DNA of 64,000 nt from Wurfbainia villosa (lineage: Eukaryota > Streptophyta > Magnoliopsida > Zingiberales > Zingiberaceae). A program made the position numbers and the translations under genes. The notes under the pieces are model-generated. The model was not told the origin of the DNA and did not search any database. It worked only from the letters and a program-made list of their open reading frames with translations. This document shows positions 9,844 to 20,745 of this stretch, piece after piece. The first letter of the stretch is position 1. Every line of letters starts with the position of its first letter. The stretch is from positions 105,389,179 to 105,453,178 of the forward strand of contig CM045996.1 of the NCBI GenBank assembly GCA_025175895.1. Reading direction: 5' to 3'.

Positions 9844-10937
9844 TTTAGGAGAAAGACTGACATGGATGGACTTACGCATACCTATAAGGGTCGATTGGTG
9901 GCTAAAGGTTTCAAGCAAATTCATGGTATTGACTATGATGAAACCTTTTCTCCAGTGACGATGTTTAAGTCCATTCGGATCTTGCTTGCTATTGCAACAT
10001 ACCACGATTATAAGATCTAGCAGATGGATGTCAAAACCACGTTTCTGAATGGAAACTTACTCGAGGATGTGTACATGACACAACCTGAGGGTTTTGAAGA
10101 TCAACAGCATACTGGGAAAGTATGCAAGCTGCAAAGGTCCATTTATGGGCTAAAGCAAGCCTCTCGGAGCTAGAATCTTTAATTCGATGATGCGATCAAA
10201 CAGTTTGGTTTCATCAAGAATGAAGATGAACCCTGTGTCTACAAGAGGATTAATGGGAACACAGTTGTCTTCTTTGTATTGTATGTGGATGATATACTAC
10301 TCATTGGGAATGACATCCCTTCACTACAGTCTGTGAAGACCTGGCTGGGGACGTGCTTCTCAATGAAGGACTTAGGTGAAGCAGCCTGTATTCTAGGCAT
10401 CAAGATCTCTAGAGATAGATCTAAGAGATTGCTTGGCCTAAGTCAGAGTACATACATTGACACGGTATTACTAGGTTTGCCATGCAGAATTCCAAGAAGG
10501 GACTTCTGTCGATGTCACATGGTGTGAGTCTTTCAAAGACTCAAAGTCCCTCTTCTAGAGAGGAGAGAGACCGCATGGATAAGATCCCTTACGCATCTGC
10601 TATAGGATCTATCATGTACGTCATGATGTGTACTCGTCCTGATGTCTCGTATGCTTTGAGCATGACAAGTAGGTACCAGTCAGATCCAGGTGAGCGTCAC
10701 TGGATAGCAGTCAAGAATATTCTTAAGTACTTGAGAAGGACTAAAGAATATTTCTTGATATTTGGAGGCAATGAGGAGCTAGCTATAAAGGGTTACAGCG
10801 ATGCCAGCTTCTAAACTGATCAGGATGATTAGAGATCACAGTCAGGGTTCGTGTTTTGCTTGAATGGTGGTGCTGTGAGCTGGAAGAGTTCGAAGCATGA
10901 CACAGTTGCTAATTCTACAACAGAAGCCGAGTATATC
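9844..10937 (+). pseudogene. pol: Element C Pol, RT and first half of RNase H (broken)
   Basis: Copia RT on the + strand, starting inside the RT because B is inserted here. Visible motifs: ARLVAKG-like RLVAKGFKQIHGIDYDE, QMDVKTTFLNG, RSIYGLKQAS, and YVDD within 10282-10293. The RNase H part has ASAIGSIMYVMMCTRPDVSYA, then KGYSDASF and TTEAEYI. Damage: TAG at 10018 (replacing the Trp of the EIWQMD motif), TAG at about 10171, a 1-base deletion near 10470, TAA at about 10812 and TAG at about 10830. The gene stops at 10937, where the solo LTR S is inserted, and resumes at 14942. It resembles the Pol of G and H but has different LTRs. Confidence 0.88.
10933..10937 (+). repeat. Left target duplication ATATC of solo LTR S
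   Basis: ATATC here is repeated at 14937-14941. Removing one copy with the insert restores the reading frame of the RNase H of C. Confidence 0.92.
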
Positions 10938-13900
10938 TATAAAATACTGCAAAAAAATGAGTCAATATTAGGAAAACACCCTATGGAATTTTTTCAGGAA
11001 TTTTAGAATTTTTTTCTAAAACTTAAATGGAAATTTCTACGAAAGTTGTGGGGAAAGATTTAATAGGCTTTGGAAAAGCCTGTTTGGGATAAATTAAATC
11101 TTGATGAGGCATGGTTATTAGTTAATTTAAACCTAACCTTGGTTCAAGTTCTATTAGGTTAATTGTTTGAACCTAGGTTTAAGGGAAAGGATTTAATCGA
11201 ATTTGGATTTAATCTAAAACCCGATCCATTTTCATTAAAGACCGAAATCGTTTCTCGCCGATTTCCTCTTTATTTTCCCCGATCCCTATTCCTCTTCTGC
11301 CTGATCTTCGCCGCAGCCACTTAAATCGCGATCCTTCTTCTCGCCGAGGGTTGCCGCCGCTTCTTCTTCTTCTCTTCTCTCCCTCACGCGCCCGGCCATG
11401 CCCAGTCGCCGAATGCCTCTGTTTTTCATCCATCGCACACGCACCGTCGCCCTTGTGCGTCGGTCAGTGGTCAACAGCCATCAGCCGCGACCTTCGCACA
11501 CTCGCCGCCGGATCTGCTCTTCCCACTCGTCGCCGACTGCTCCCTCTAGATCTTGATAGCAGCAACTCCGCACCAGTGTTATGCTCCTTTGTGAGGTCTG
11601 CTCAACTCGGCGTCGCCCTCTTCTTCCACCATTTCGTCGGCAAAGAACTCAAGTCGTACTGTCGCTTTTTCGTTTGATGCTTGTTCGCCGTCGCTCTCCT
11701 TTTCGACTGCTTCACTGCCGGAGATCTATCTGAGCAGTCGCCCCTACTTCATTGCCGGAGATCTATCTGAGCAGTCGCCCAATCATATCCTGCCTCTCCG
11801 TTCGATCGCCTTCAACCACCGTGGCATCTGGATCACAACGGCTACCAACGATGGAAGTAACAACGTCGGCATCTTCAACCTTCCGATTTCGTGTTTGGGT
11901 TGAGCGACGCGAGCTCGGCTCGCCTCCGGCAACAACGGTGACTGGTTGTGGTTGAGCCGTCATTTCTTCTACCATAGCTGCAGCTTCACCGATCTCTCCT
12001 TTCTCTGAGCTCAGGTCAACGATGCTATCATAATTTTATCTATGTTTCTGCACTATCGCTAGCCCTGTACATAATAATCGTCGCTGTGTTTCTAAGATGG
12101 TTCCCGATCCGGAGTATATCACCATTTGCATGGATTTGGGATTTTCGAGAGCTCAAGTGAAACCATCAGTGCAAGATGGTGCTGCCATGGGGACCGAGGA
12201 GGACAGACTCGGTATAGAGCTGCATCAGAGGGATAGAGTGATGGTAAGGCGATAAAGGTGAGGGAAAACAGATTTAATAGAGTTACAATGGGTTTATGAT
12301 GGCTTACAGTGATTAGGATTCAGAGGGCTTCTTTTGGCTCTAATCCAACAGCTTGAATCACTCCTATTACTCTGTCTTTGGATCAGCGGACTTTGTAATT
12401 GAAGCTGTGCTAGGTGAGTATCGATCTAATTATATTATGGTTGTGATATGTAGACCCAATGTAAGCTTAAAGATTTTATGATTTCAGGGATAAGGATATT
12501 TACATTTGGATCAAGAAGCTTGTACCATAGCTTTGAAACTAGGTAAATTCTATGGATCGTTACTTTAGTTAGCTTGATTAACTATTATTAAATTGATAGT
12601 TGGTATTCTGATTAAGTTAATGGAAGAAGTGTTTCTGTTGGTTAAGATTCAGTATTAGAATTGGTATGGATGTGAAATAGGGATTAATGTGGATGATTGA
12701 TTAGGTTAATTAGATAACTGGATCAATTTAGTTGATCGGGATATGAAGTCGATGTAAGATTTGATTCGATTATTCGTTGTATGCTTGCACTTAATCATAA
12801 TGTTTGATGTGTGCAGGACATGGATACGAGACAGGATCGCGACCGTGAAGATTTTATTAGCATGAGCTATTTAACAGGTGGGTAATTTCCTACCTGGTCC
12901 GGGTAGATGTATTGCATTCAGATTTAGTCATAGATATGAGCATGTTAGGTGTTCATATTACCTTGACCCTGCTCTTTTTATCGTATGCTTGATATTTTAC
13001 CATTGGCTATTAACTCCATTGCCGCTATCATGTTTATTTTACCATGATTAGGAGTTATATATATATAGGTGATGTAAGTAACTTAGAATTTGTTTAAGTT
13101 AAGTGCAAGTAGTAAAGTCCGGATGACAACCTGATTGTAAATTGGGCAAAAAGGTCATCCGTGGGTAGATAAGGTCTTGAACCTACGGTTAATCCTAGTA
13201 CCCCTAGGTTGCATGTTTACCACTGACTATGTATTGTATAAATGGTCAAGTGAATGGAACTTAATGTGTCACTACGGACCTGTGGTCCTAGCTTGATAAT
13301 CGATTTGAGTACGACTCTCTACAGGATAGAGAGTGCGTCGATCAGTTAGGTACGACTCTCTACAGGATGGAGAGTGCGTCTATCAGTTTGAGTACGACTC
13401 TCTACAGGATAGAGAGTGCGTCGATTAGATTGGTATGACTCTCTACAGGATAGAGAGTATTATGATCAGTTGAGTACGACTCTCTGTAGGATAGAGAGTG
13501 CGTTGATCTGGTTAGTATGATTCTTTGTAGAATAGAGAATCTATGGTGGATGTCTGTATGGGAGACATTGCATTCATGTCATTTGCATGCACGTTGGCGA
13601 CGAGGTCTCCCTTGTGGTTGAGAGTGTCGCCAGTCATCCTGCCTCTACGGTTACTCATAGGAGGAGTAACCGGTGTAAGGGTAGAGCATTGTGGTGCCGT
13701 ACTCTACCACTATAGATGATGGTAGTTGGATTTGCGTGCCGTAGTCCTGCGTGTGTGGCACTCGACCACTCATGGGTAGTGACTGTTGGAGTGGCCAACA
13801 GCAGGGACCCCCATCGTGTAGCTTTGTCTTTACACTTATATGCTACTCGATCATACTGCCCACTCGGCCACTCGAGAGTAGTGGTTGGTGTTGAGTTGGG

Positions 13901-14936
13901 ACAGTTGTCATGCTCGAGCCACCGAGGCCACACTGGGGTCGTCGTAGCTTTAGGGTGAGCCGACATGACCATGCATGTTGCATTGCCGACTTATGGAATT
14001 TTGCATATTGCCATATATATACATATATGCATGTATATATATATATATATATGGATGATTGTGATTAGTATACATATATAGATGTAGTCTATATATATAT
14101 GCTTATTGTGATGTTGCATTTGATTGTATTATGCTTGCTGTATTTGATTGTACATCATATTCATGCATGTTTCTTGCATATGTTATACAGTTGTGTCAGA
14201 TACTGGTATGTGTTGGACAGACCATTAGATAGCTTGACCGGTAGCATGAGTAGATTATGAGTTAGTATTATTCTTCCTGTTATATATATATGTTGGATAT
14301 ATGTTCAGGTTGGATCAGAGTAGCGTAGCAGACTTCAGGTATGTCTGCATTTTTATGTTGTTTATTTGGTTAGTCGGTATATGCTTGTATTTATATACTA
14401 TGCTGATATACCTGTTGTACCTCTAGAGTATGTTGTTGAAAATACATGTGATATGACATATATACATGTTTTTCTATTACCTGCTGAGTTTTACTCACCA
14501 CCCCCCACGGACCCTGGGTTTTCTGTCGCCCAGGTAACAGGTAGAAGACTTTGTGACGGCTTGGAGCACCGCCGGCTGACATCGTCTCATCTCACCTCCG
14601 AGGCTCTCGTGTGTATTTGGGCTTTCCGTCCGTTGTGTATTGTATTTTCGAGTTTTCGTGATATACATGTTGTATATTCGGATTTTTGTCGAAGTTCTGT
14701 GTTGTTGTGTTGTGTTAGTCATACCGGTATGCATGTGTGGAATTGTATTGTTGTGGTATCGTTTCCGCTGTGTATTTGTTGTAGTATTTTGTTATGTTGT
14801 TGTGGTTTAGTGATATTGTTATATATATTGTTGTTATTGTGGGCCTACGGGCCTTGTATTAACCAAAAATATTGCCACGTACAGGGGAGATGTCGTTCGT
14901 TTGATTTTCAGCTCGGCATGCTCTCGGGGCATGACA
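10938..14936 (+). mobile_element. S: 4.0-kb solo LTR of a Ty3/gypsy (Tekay/Del-like) element with TA...CA ends
   Basis: An insert of 3999 bp in the RNase H codons of C, flanked by the 5-bp repeat ATATC. Its end (GCCTACGGGCCTTGTATTAA to CTCGGGGCATGACA) and start (TATAAAATAC, then a GGAATTTTTTCAGGAATTTT-like stretch) match both ends of the LTR of chromovirus D (54641-57139, opposite strand). There is no primer-binding site, no internal region and no coding similarity, so it is read as a solo LTR left by LTR-LTR recombination. It is longer than the LTR of D (about 2.5 kb). It holds a hairpin array at 13310-13556 and TA-rich runs near 14030-14055. Small open frames at 11351-11677 and 13655-13972 have no recognisable similarity. 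Confidence 0.85.
13310..13556 (+). repeat. Six-unit 41-bp hairpin tandem repeat in S
   Basis: Units start at 13310, 13351, 13393, 13434, 13475 and 13516. Each carries ACTCTCTACAGGATAGAGAGT or a variant: an 8-base stem (ACTCTCTA / TAGAGAGT) with a CAGGA loop. The sixth unit is the most diverged but keeps pairing arms (ATTCTTTGTAGAATAGAGAAT). I see no such array in the LTR of D. Confidence 0.92.
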
Positions 14937-14941
14937 ATATC
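14937..14941 (+). repeat. Right target duplication ATATC of solo LTR S
   Basis: The second copy of the 5-bp repeat, matching 10933-10937. Confidence 0.92.
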
Positions 14942-15268
14942 GCTGCATCTGAGGCAGCAAAGGAGGCAGTTTGGATCCGCAAGTTCATTACTGAGCTTGG
15001 GTTGGTTTCTAGCATTGCATATCCTATAGAGTTCTATTGTGACAACAATGGAGCGACTGCACAGGCTAAGGAACCTCGCTCACACCAGCGGACCAAACAC
15101 ATACTACGGCGCTTCCATCTCATTCGAGAGATTATCGATAGAGGAGATGTGAAGATTTACAGAGTACCCACAGAGGCTAACATCGCAGATCCCTTGACCA
15201 AGGCTTTGGCACAGAAAAAGCATGATGGTCACACTAGGTCATTGGGTATTACATACTACGGTGATTGG
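14942..15268 (+). pseudogene. pol: Element C RNase H, C-terminal part
   Basis: Continues the RNase H of C after solo LTR S: ASEAAKEAVWIRKFI, FYCDNNGATAQAKEPRSHQ (catalytic Asp in CDN), HILRRFHLIREII and ANIADPLTKALAQKKH. An open frame starts upstream at 14366 inside S, but only this part is native. The frame meets a TGA at 15269-15271 made by the end of element E. The true C-terminal codons of C follow E at 47632 (CAC TAG), so the gene was cut one codon before its stop. Confidence 0.9.
15264..15268 (+). repeat. Left target duplication ATTGG of element E
   Basis: ATTGG is repeated at 47627-47631, more than 32 kb away, directly after the far LTR end of E. In both places it continues the sequence of element C. 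Confidence 0.93.
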
Positions 15269-16182
15269 TGATGGCATGCTCGAAGGCTCGTCGGCTCCCA
15301 TGTCCCCAGATTAAAATTTTCACTAATGAAAACTAATCCGGATGGGATGAGTTTCCTAAGCCAACCAATTCATCGTTGTGCTAATGACTTGAGCGATCGC
15401 TTGAACAAACTAGTTGTTCAAGCAACAAAACTCTTCTAGTCGGTTAGCCGCGGAAGAGACGACGGACGGATCACCGATTTTTGTGTTTATCTTCAGGGTC
15501 CATGATTATACAAATACATATGGATGTAGACATGTATAATCAACACATACAAACATATTAATAAGAACATGCAAAGATCGATAATAAAACTTGTAAAACT
15601 TTTATACCTCTCGATCTTCTATCGTATGTCCTAACCTCCTTGTAGACTTCATGTGAGCGAAGATCCTCCACAAGTTGAAGCTTCCTAGATCTTCTTCTAT
15701 CAAAAGAAAGAAGAACTCTCCTTCCCTTCTTGCTTGACCCAACCACCAAGCCACAAAAGCTTGATGCCACCGGCCCCAAGAAAAGAGAGAACAAGATGGC
15801 CAAACAAGGAACCAAACAAGGGAACAATCCCTAGCTCCTAGTGCCGCCGGCCAAGAGGAAAAGGATGAGAGAAAGACCGGCCAAAGGGGAAGAAATAGAA
15901 GGCCCTACAACCACTTTGTGCCGCCGGCCCTAGATGGAGTGAAGAGGAGAGGAGGAATAGGTTGAGCGCCGACCAAGGTAGAGGGAAGAGAGATAGGTGC
16001 CGGCAACCCCTTAGGAAGAAGAAGGGAACCTCTCCTATTGTTGCCGCCCACTCCACCTCCCAAACCCTAGCCGCCCAACCAAACCCTAACCTTCCTAGGA
16101 TTTCTTGCCCCCCAAGCTAATGATAGGCAAAACCCTAATCTCCAAAAACAACCAACCTTCTAGCTGCCCACCTTAAGCCCCC

Positions 16183-16189
16183 TTTTATA
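16183..16189 (-). promoter_or_regulatory. TATA box of the E 3' LTR
   Basis: Minus-strand TATAAAA followed by GGGGG, between the 27-bp repeats (upstream side) and the telo-box motifs (downstream side). The same arrangement is seen at 46556-46562 and, in element L, at 61720-61726. Confidence 0.65.
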
Positions 16190-16215
16190 GAGTTAGGCTT
16201 AAGCCTTGTTTTAAT

Positions 16216-16350
16216 CTCCACCATTGGTTCTAGGAATTTAATCTCAACCGTCGGATCTAGAGATTTAATCTCAACCGTCGGATCTAGAGATTTAATCTCC
16301 ACCGTCGGATCTAGAGTTTTGTTTTCCATCATTGGATCTAGGCTCCATGA
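16216..16350 (-). repeat. 27-bp tandem repeat in LTR of E, about 5 units
   Basis: Units follow the pattern ACCGTCGGATCTAGAGATTTAATCTCA on the + strand, lying just upstream of the TATA box in element orientation. The number of units differs between family members: about 5 here and in the other LTR of E, 8 and 7 in M, and about 11 in L. Confidence 0.9.
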
Positions 16351-17251
16351 GGTTTTAATAGGCTACAATAGGGACCATGAGGAGGAGTTGATCTTGGCTA
16401 CCCGATGGATCGGAACCACACAAACTTGATCCATCAATGATGTTCCATTCCACTATAGGATCATCATTGAATTACCTCACCAACCCCCATAAATTAATAT
16501 AGGCTCCATACATTATTTGTACATCCACCTCCCTGTGTTTAAGATATCGAATGTCCATCAATTAATTGATTTACTGACCATCAATCAATTAACATCTAAC
16601 TCCTCGAGTAGTACCACTCAACCTTATCATCATGTTGACTAAGTCAACCTACAGGGTTTACATGATAAACCTTATGAGCTCCTCAAGGGGACATCATCAA
16701 CCTAATATATAGGAGACAGTTTCCTCCTATAATTAACGACACACCATGTAAATAATATCATTTCCCAACTTACCGGGCATATTGATTTAATCCATTTAAA
16801 TCTCACCCTTTGGTAAATCAAAGAAATAAATACTAAGTACATGTGCCCGTTATTATATCGGGATTAAGAGCATGTACAACATAATATCCGAGGTCCGATT
16901 CAATTATGTAGTCAGCAATAAATTGAATCACTTCTATGTTGGTCCTACTCAATACACCTAAGTGTACTAGTGTAACTCTATGTTCAAGACAAACCAATAC
17001 CAAGCTACACTACAACCATGCCAATGGTTTGTCCAAAACCATCTTGGTTGTGAGCCTCTACTTATATTCTACAAAGGACTGATAACATGATCTTCTATGC
17101 CACACCAAACACCATGTTATCTACAATGTAAAGTATTAGACAATATGCACACATATAATAAATATAAAGTGCAAACAATGATCATGTGATTCTTATTTCA
17201 AAATAAAAATATTCATACAAAAGAGCTAGGCTTTCAGTATACATCCTAACA

Positions 17252-17266
17252 ATCTCCCACTTATAC
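17252..17266 (-). promoter_or_regulatory. Element E polypurine tract
   Basis: On the minus strand AGTGGGAGATT lies immediately before the LTR start. The same tract is present in M at about 43879-43887. Confidence 0.8.
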
Positions 17267-17284
17267 TAAAAGACTATGCTGTCA

Positions 17285-18142
17285 TCACACTGCCATACAT
17301 CTGATTCCCATGTCCTCCAAATGCCTATCAAATGCTTTCGCTGGAAGGGCCTTAATGAATGGATCCGCCAGGTTATCCTCTGATGCAATCTTGGCGACAG
17401 CTACTTCTCCTCGCTTTACGATCTCTCGTATCAGGTGGTACTTGCGCTCTATGTGTTTACTCGCCTTATGGGCTCGTGGTTCCTTCGAGTTTGCAATTGT
17501 ACCACTGTTATCACAATAAATTGTGATAGTTCTGGGCAAACCAGGAATCACATCCAAGTCCATCAAGAAGTTCCTGAGCCATACATCTTCCTTGGCTGCC
17601 TCAGAGGCTGCCACATACTCAGCTTCCATGGTAGAGTCCGCCACGCATTTTTGCTTGACACTCCTCCATACTATGGCTCCACCTCCAAAAGTAAACACAA
17701 ACCCTGAGGTAGACTTATTGTTGTCCCTATCTGATTGGAAATCAGAATCTGTGTAACCCACAGGGACAAATTGATCTTCCCAGTAAACCAACATATAATC
17801 CCTAGTCCTTCTCAGGTATTTCAATATATGCTTTACCACAGTCCAATGTCCCTGTTCAGGATTACTCTGATATCTGCTAACCATGCCCACGGCAAAGCAG
17901 ATATTTGGTCTCGTACATAGCATAACATACATGAGGCTTCCTACTGCCGAAGCATAAGGAACCACCTTCATCTCCTCTATCTCCTTTGATGTTTTGGGAC
18001 ACATCTCTTTAGATAAAGGTACTCCATGCGTAAAAGGTAGAAAACCTTTCTTGGAGTTCTGCATGCTAAAACGAGCAAGGATAGTGTCAATGTATGAAGC
18101 TTGAGATAAGCACAACATTCTTTTCTTGCGATCCCTTATCAC
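17285..18142 (-). pseudogene. pol: Element E RNase H and end of RT
   Basis: Open for 285 residues. It contains the RT connection (LCLSQASYIDTILARFSMQNS), the conserved SAVGSLMYVMLCTRPNICFA, and RNase H with GYTDSDFQSD, TMEAEYVAASEAA and YCDNSGTIANSKEP, which supply the catalytic acids. It ends in ADPFIKALPAKAF and a stop near the polypurine tract. This is the best-preserved part of E. The frame is not continuous with the RT upstream, so the element as a whole is defective. Confidence 0.88.
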
Positions 18143-18911
18143 CTTGATCCCAAGGATGGTCCAACTTCTCCCAAGTCCTTCATATCAAACTGTTTGGAAA
18201 CCATACCCTTACGTCTGATAACACTCTGATATTGTTGCCAACTAATAAAATGTCATCTACGTATAGTACAAGAAATACCACTATGTTTCTATCACATCTC
18301 TTGTATACACAAGACTCATTCGGACATTGAATAAATCCATATGACTGGATTTACTCATCAAAGCGGATGTTCCAAGATCTAGAAGCTTGCTTCAATCCAT
18401 AAATGGACCGATTAAGCTTACACACAAGATTCTCTTTGCCCTTTGCAATGAATCCCTCTGGTTGCTTCATATAGATGTTTTCCACAAAACTTCCGTTAAA
18501 GAAAGCTATCTTGACATCCATCTGCCAAATCTCATAATCCTCATGAGCAGCAATAGATAAGAGAATCCGGATAGACTTAAGCATAGCTACTAGTGAAAAG
18601 GTCTCTTCATAATCGATACCCTCTTTCTGAGTATACCCTTTCGCAACAAGCCTAGCTTTGAAGGTCTCAACCTTCCCGTCTACTCCTCTCTTTCTCTTGT
18701 AGATCCACTTGCATCCAATGGCTTTCACACCATCGGGTGGTTCTACTAGCTCCCAGACATGATTAGAATCCATAGATTCTATCTCTGAATTCATCGCTCT
18801 TTGCCAACATACCGCATCTCTATCTTGGAGTGCCTCGTCATATGTCCAGGGATTAGGTTCATGTTTACCAGGGACTAAGTCCGAAGACTCTCCCAAGAAC
18901 ATGAATCTCAC
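18143..18911 (-). pseudogene. pol: Element E reverse transcriptase (broken)
   Basis: Minus strand. Motifs: EALQDRDAVCWQRAMNSEI, WIYKRKRGVDG, ARLVAKGYTQKEGIDYEE, QMDVKIAFFNGSFVE, NRSIYGLKQASRSWN, and the catalytic YVDD encoded at about 18252-18263. The frame breaks after residue SWNIRFDE at about 18351 and again around 18150-18180, so fingers, palm and RNase H are in separate frames. The catalytic motif itself is intact. Confidence 0.85.
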
Positions 18912-18983
18912 GGGTTGTCTAACAACCCTCCCACTACGATGAGGTGCCTCCTGTGTATGCTCTGTGACACGTGGTGCAGTGAC

Positions 18984-19757
18984 TTATGGTATTTCCTCTT
19001 GTACCGATGGTACTGAAGTCGGGACTTCCCCTGTCAACTCCTCAAGAACAATCCTACTCGTGGGCTTGTGGTTCATCACATAGTTCTCCTCTAGAAATCT
19101 GGCATTCGTACTCACGATCACCTTCTGATCTCTAGGCCTATAGAACAAACCAGCCTTCGTTCCCTTAGGGTAGCCAACAAACAAGCGTACTTATGTACGA
19201 GATTCCAACTTACTAGCATCTCCCTTCAGCACATGTGCTGGACTACCCCAAATCCGAATATGTCTTAGACTAGGCTTTCGCCCAGTCCACAATTTTGTGG
19301 GAGTAGAGGGTACTGACTTAGATGGAACCAAGTTCAGAATGTGTGCTGTCGTTTCCAGAGCAAACCCCCAGAATGAATCAGGTAAATCAGAATAACTCAT
19401 CATCGATCTGACCATCTCCATAAGAGTCCTATTCCTTCGCTCGGCCACACCATTCTGCTGGGGTGTGCTAGGTGCGGACAATTGGGATTGAATCCCAGCC
19501 TCTGATAAGTAACTCCTAAACTCTCCCAAGAGGTACTCGCCACCATGATAAGATCATAGTGTCTTGATACTTTTACCTTGACGGTTCTCCACATCAGCCT
19601 TGAATTCTTTGAACCTGTCAAAGCATTCAGACTTGCGGCGCATCAAGTAAATGGATCCATACCTTGAATAATCTCCTATAAAAGAGACAAAGTATTCAAA
19701 GCCACCTCTAGCCTGAATAGACATAGGACCGCACAAATCAGAATGAACCAATTCCAA
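18984..19757 (-). pseudogene. pol: Element E integrase core and C-terminal part (broken)
   Basis: The core starts HSDLCGPMSIQARGGFEYF (first catalytic Asp) and runs to about 19554, where a stop falls just before the second catalytic Asp; there SYHGGEYLLGEF replaces the usual SDRGGEY. The frame resumes at 19529 with STPQQNGVAERRNRTLMEM (catalytic Glu) and ends at a frameshift near 19191. The part after it reads FVGYPKGTKAGLFYRPRDQ, the usual region following the copia integrase core. At least two lesions make it inactive. Confidence 0.85.
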
Positions 19758-19769
19758 TACATCTTTGGC

Positions 19770-20375
19770 TCAATACCCCTTAGCCTTAAAAGGCCTCTTG
19801 GTCATCTTACCTTCCAAGCAAGACTCGCAGGTTGGGAGATCTTCCACCACTAATAAACCCAAGGGTCCATCAGCTATCAACCTTTGAATTCTACTCAGGT
19901 TAATATGACCAAGTCTTAGGTGCCAAAGATATATCTGGTTCATTTTCGAAGGTTCTTTTCTCTTATTAGACTTAGAAGATGAGTTATTCACTTCTATATG
20001 CATCGTGAGAGTTTTCGGTTCAAGAGTGTACAAATTGCCAACCAATGTACCAGAACAGATAATCTCCCTATTCCTTTTTATAACAACTTTGTCATTAAAA
20101 GAAACAGAATATCCATCCAGAAACAATTTAGAAACTGAAATTAGATTCTTTCTAAAAGTAGGTACATAAAGACAATTTCTCAAAACCAAAACTTTATTCC
20201 TATCAAAAGATAAATAAACGTCTCCCACTGCAATAGCTGCCACCTTTGAAGCATTGCCCATGAAGATGGTAATCTCTCCCTCAGCTAGTCGTCGGGTTTC
20301 CTGGAACCCCTGCAAAGTATTGCAGACATGATTAGTGGCTCCCATATCTACACACCAGGTACCGGTAGATAACAC
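19770..20375 (-). pseudogene. pol: Element E protease and GAG-pre-integrase region
   Basis: Open for 201 residues. The protease region reads WCVDMGATNHVCN, where the aspartic protease motif D-T/S-G is changed to DMG, so the active site is damaged. It is followed by a conserved CLYVPTFRKNLISVSKL block and the GAG-pre-integrase zinc-binding domain YLWHLRLGHINLSRI...CESCLEGKMTKRPF (H, H, C, C present). The stop at 19770 separates it from the integrase core. Confidence 0.85.
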
Positions 20376-20745
20376 CGCTAATCATGTTTCAATGACTTGT
20401 CCAAAGGATATATCTTTGTTCTGTTTTGAACTGGGACAGTCCTTCTTCCAATGTCTATCATGCTTATAAGTGAAGTACTTGCCTTTCGGCTTCTCACTCC
20501 TCCCTGAGATCCTCCCACCACCTTTGCTCCACCTTGTTTCTCCTTCTTCTTGCCTTTCGGCTTAGAAGTAGAAACCTTTTTAAGCAACCATGGCTTGAGG
20601 ACACTCTTCGAAGAGTGCATACTTGTACTCCTTAGCAGATAAGACAATATCAAGATTCCTTTCCAATCAACATTATTTGGGTACAGTAAGTTTATTTCCT
20701 TTAGTATCATAATAAGTGGACTTAAAGTCATTTTTGAAATTCCTA
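20376..20745 (-). pseudogene. gag: Element E gag remnant with large internal deletion
   Basis: Only the start and the end of Gag remain. The N-terminal piece (NNVDWK, then LDIVLSAKEYKYALFEECPQ in another frame) shows two small compensating frameshifts. It passes directly into the basic KVSTSKPKGKKKEKQGG tail that normally comes after the core domain, so most of the Gag core is gone. Element M has the same join and the same frameshift pair at 40790-40930. Confidence 0.82.

Larger units (their letters stand above)
15269..17251 (-). repeat. Element E 3' LTR (1983 bp)
   Basis: Read on the minus strand it starts TGTTAGGATGTATACTGAAAG and ends GAGCATGCCATCA. It matches 21770-22137 plus 46035-47626, and is close to the LTRs of L and, on the other strand, M. 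It holds a 27-bp tandem repeat (16216-16350), a TATA box (16183-16189, minus strand) and AAACCCTA telo-box motifs at 16062-16090. No gene is present. Confidence 0.92.

Noticed and set aside
11351..11955. Possible host gene exons in the C/T-rich stretch of S
   Set aside because: Open frames are short, on both strands, with no recognisable similarity. The region lies within a solo LTR bounded by a clear target duplication.
13310..13556. CRISPR-like array
   Set aside because: The regular 41-bp period comes from repeats that include the intervening bases. There are no distinct spacers, no cas genes, and it is plant DNA.
14366..14940. N-terminal extension of the RNase H frame of C
   Set aside because: It is LTR sequence of S that happens to be open. 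The native gene begins at 14942.
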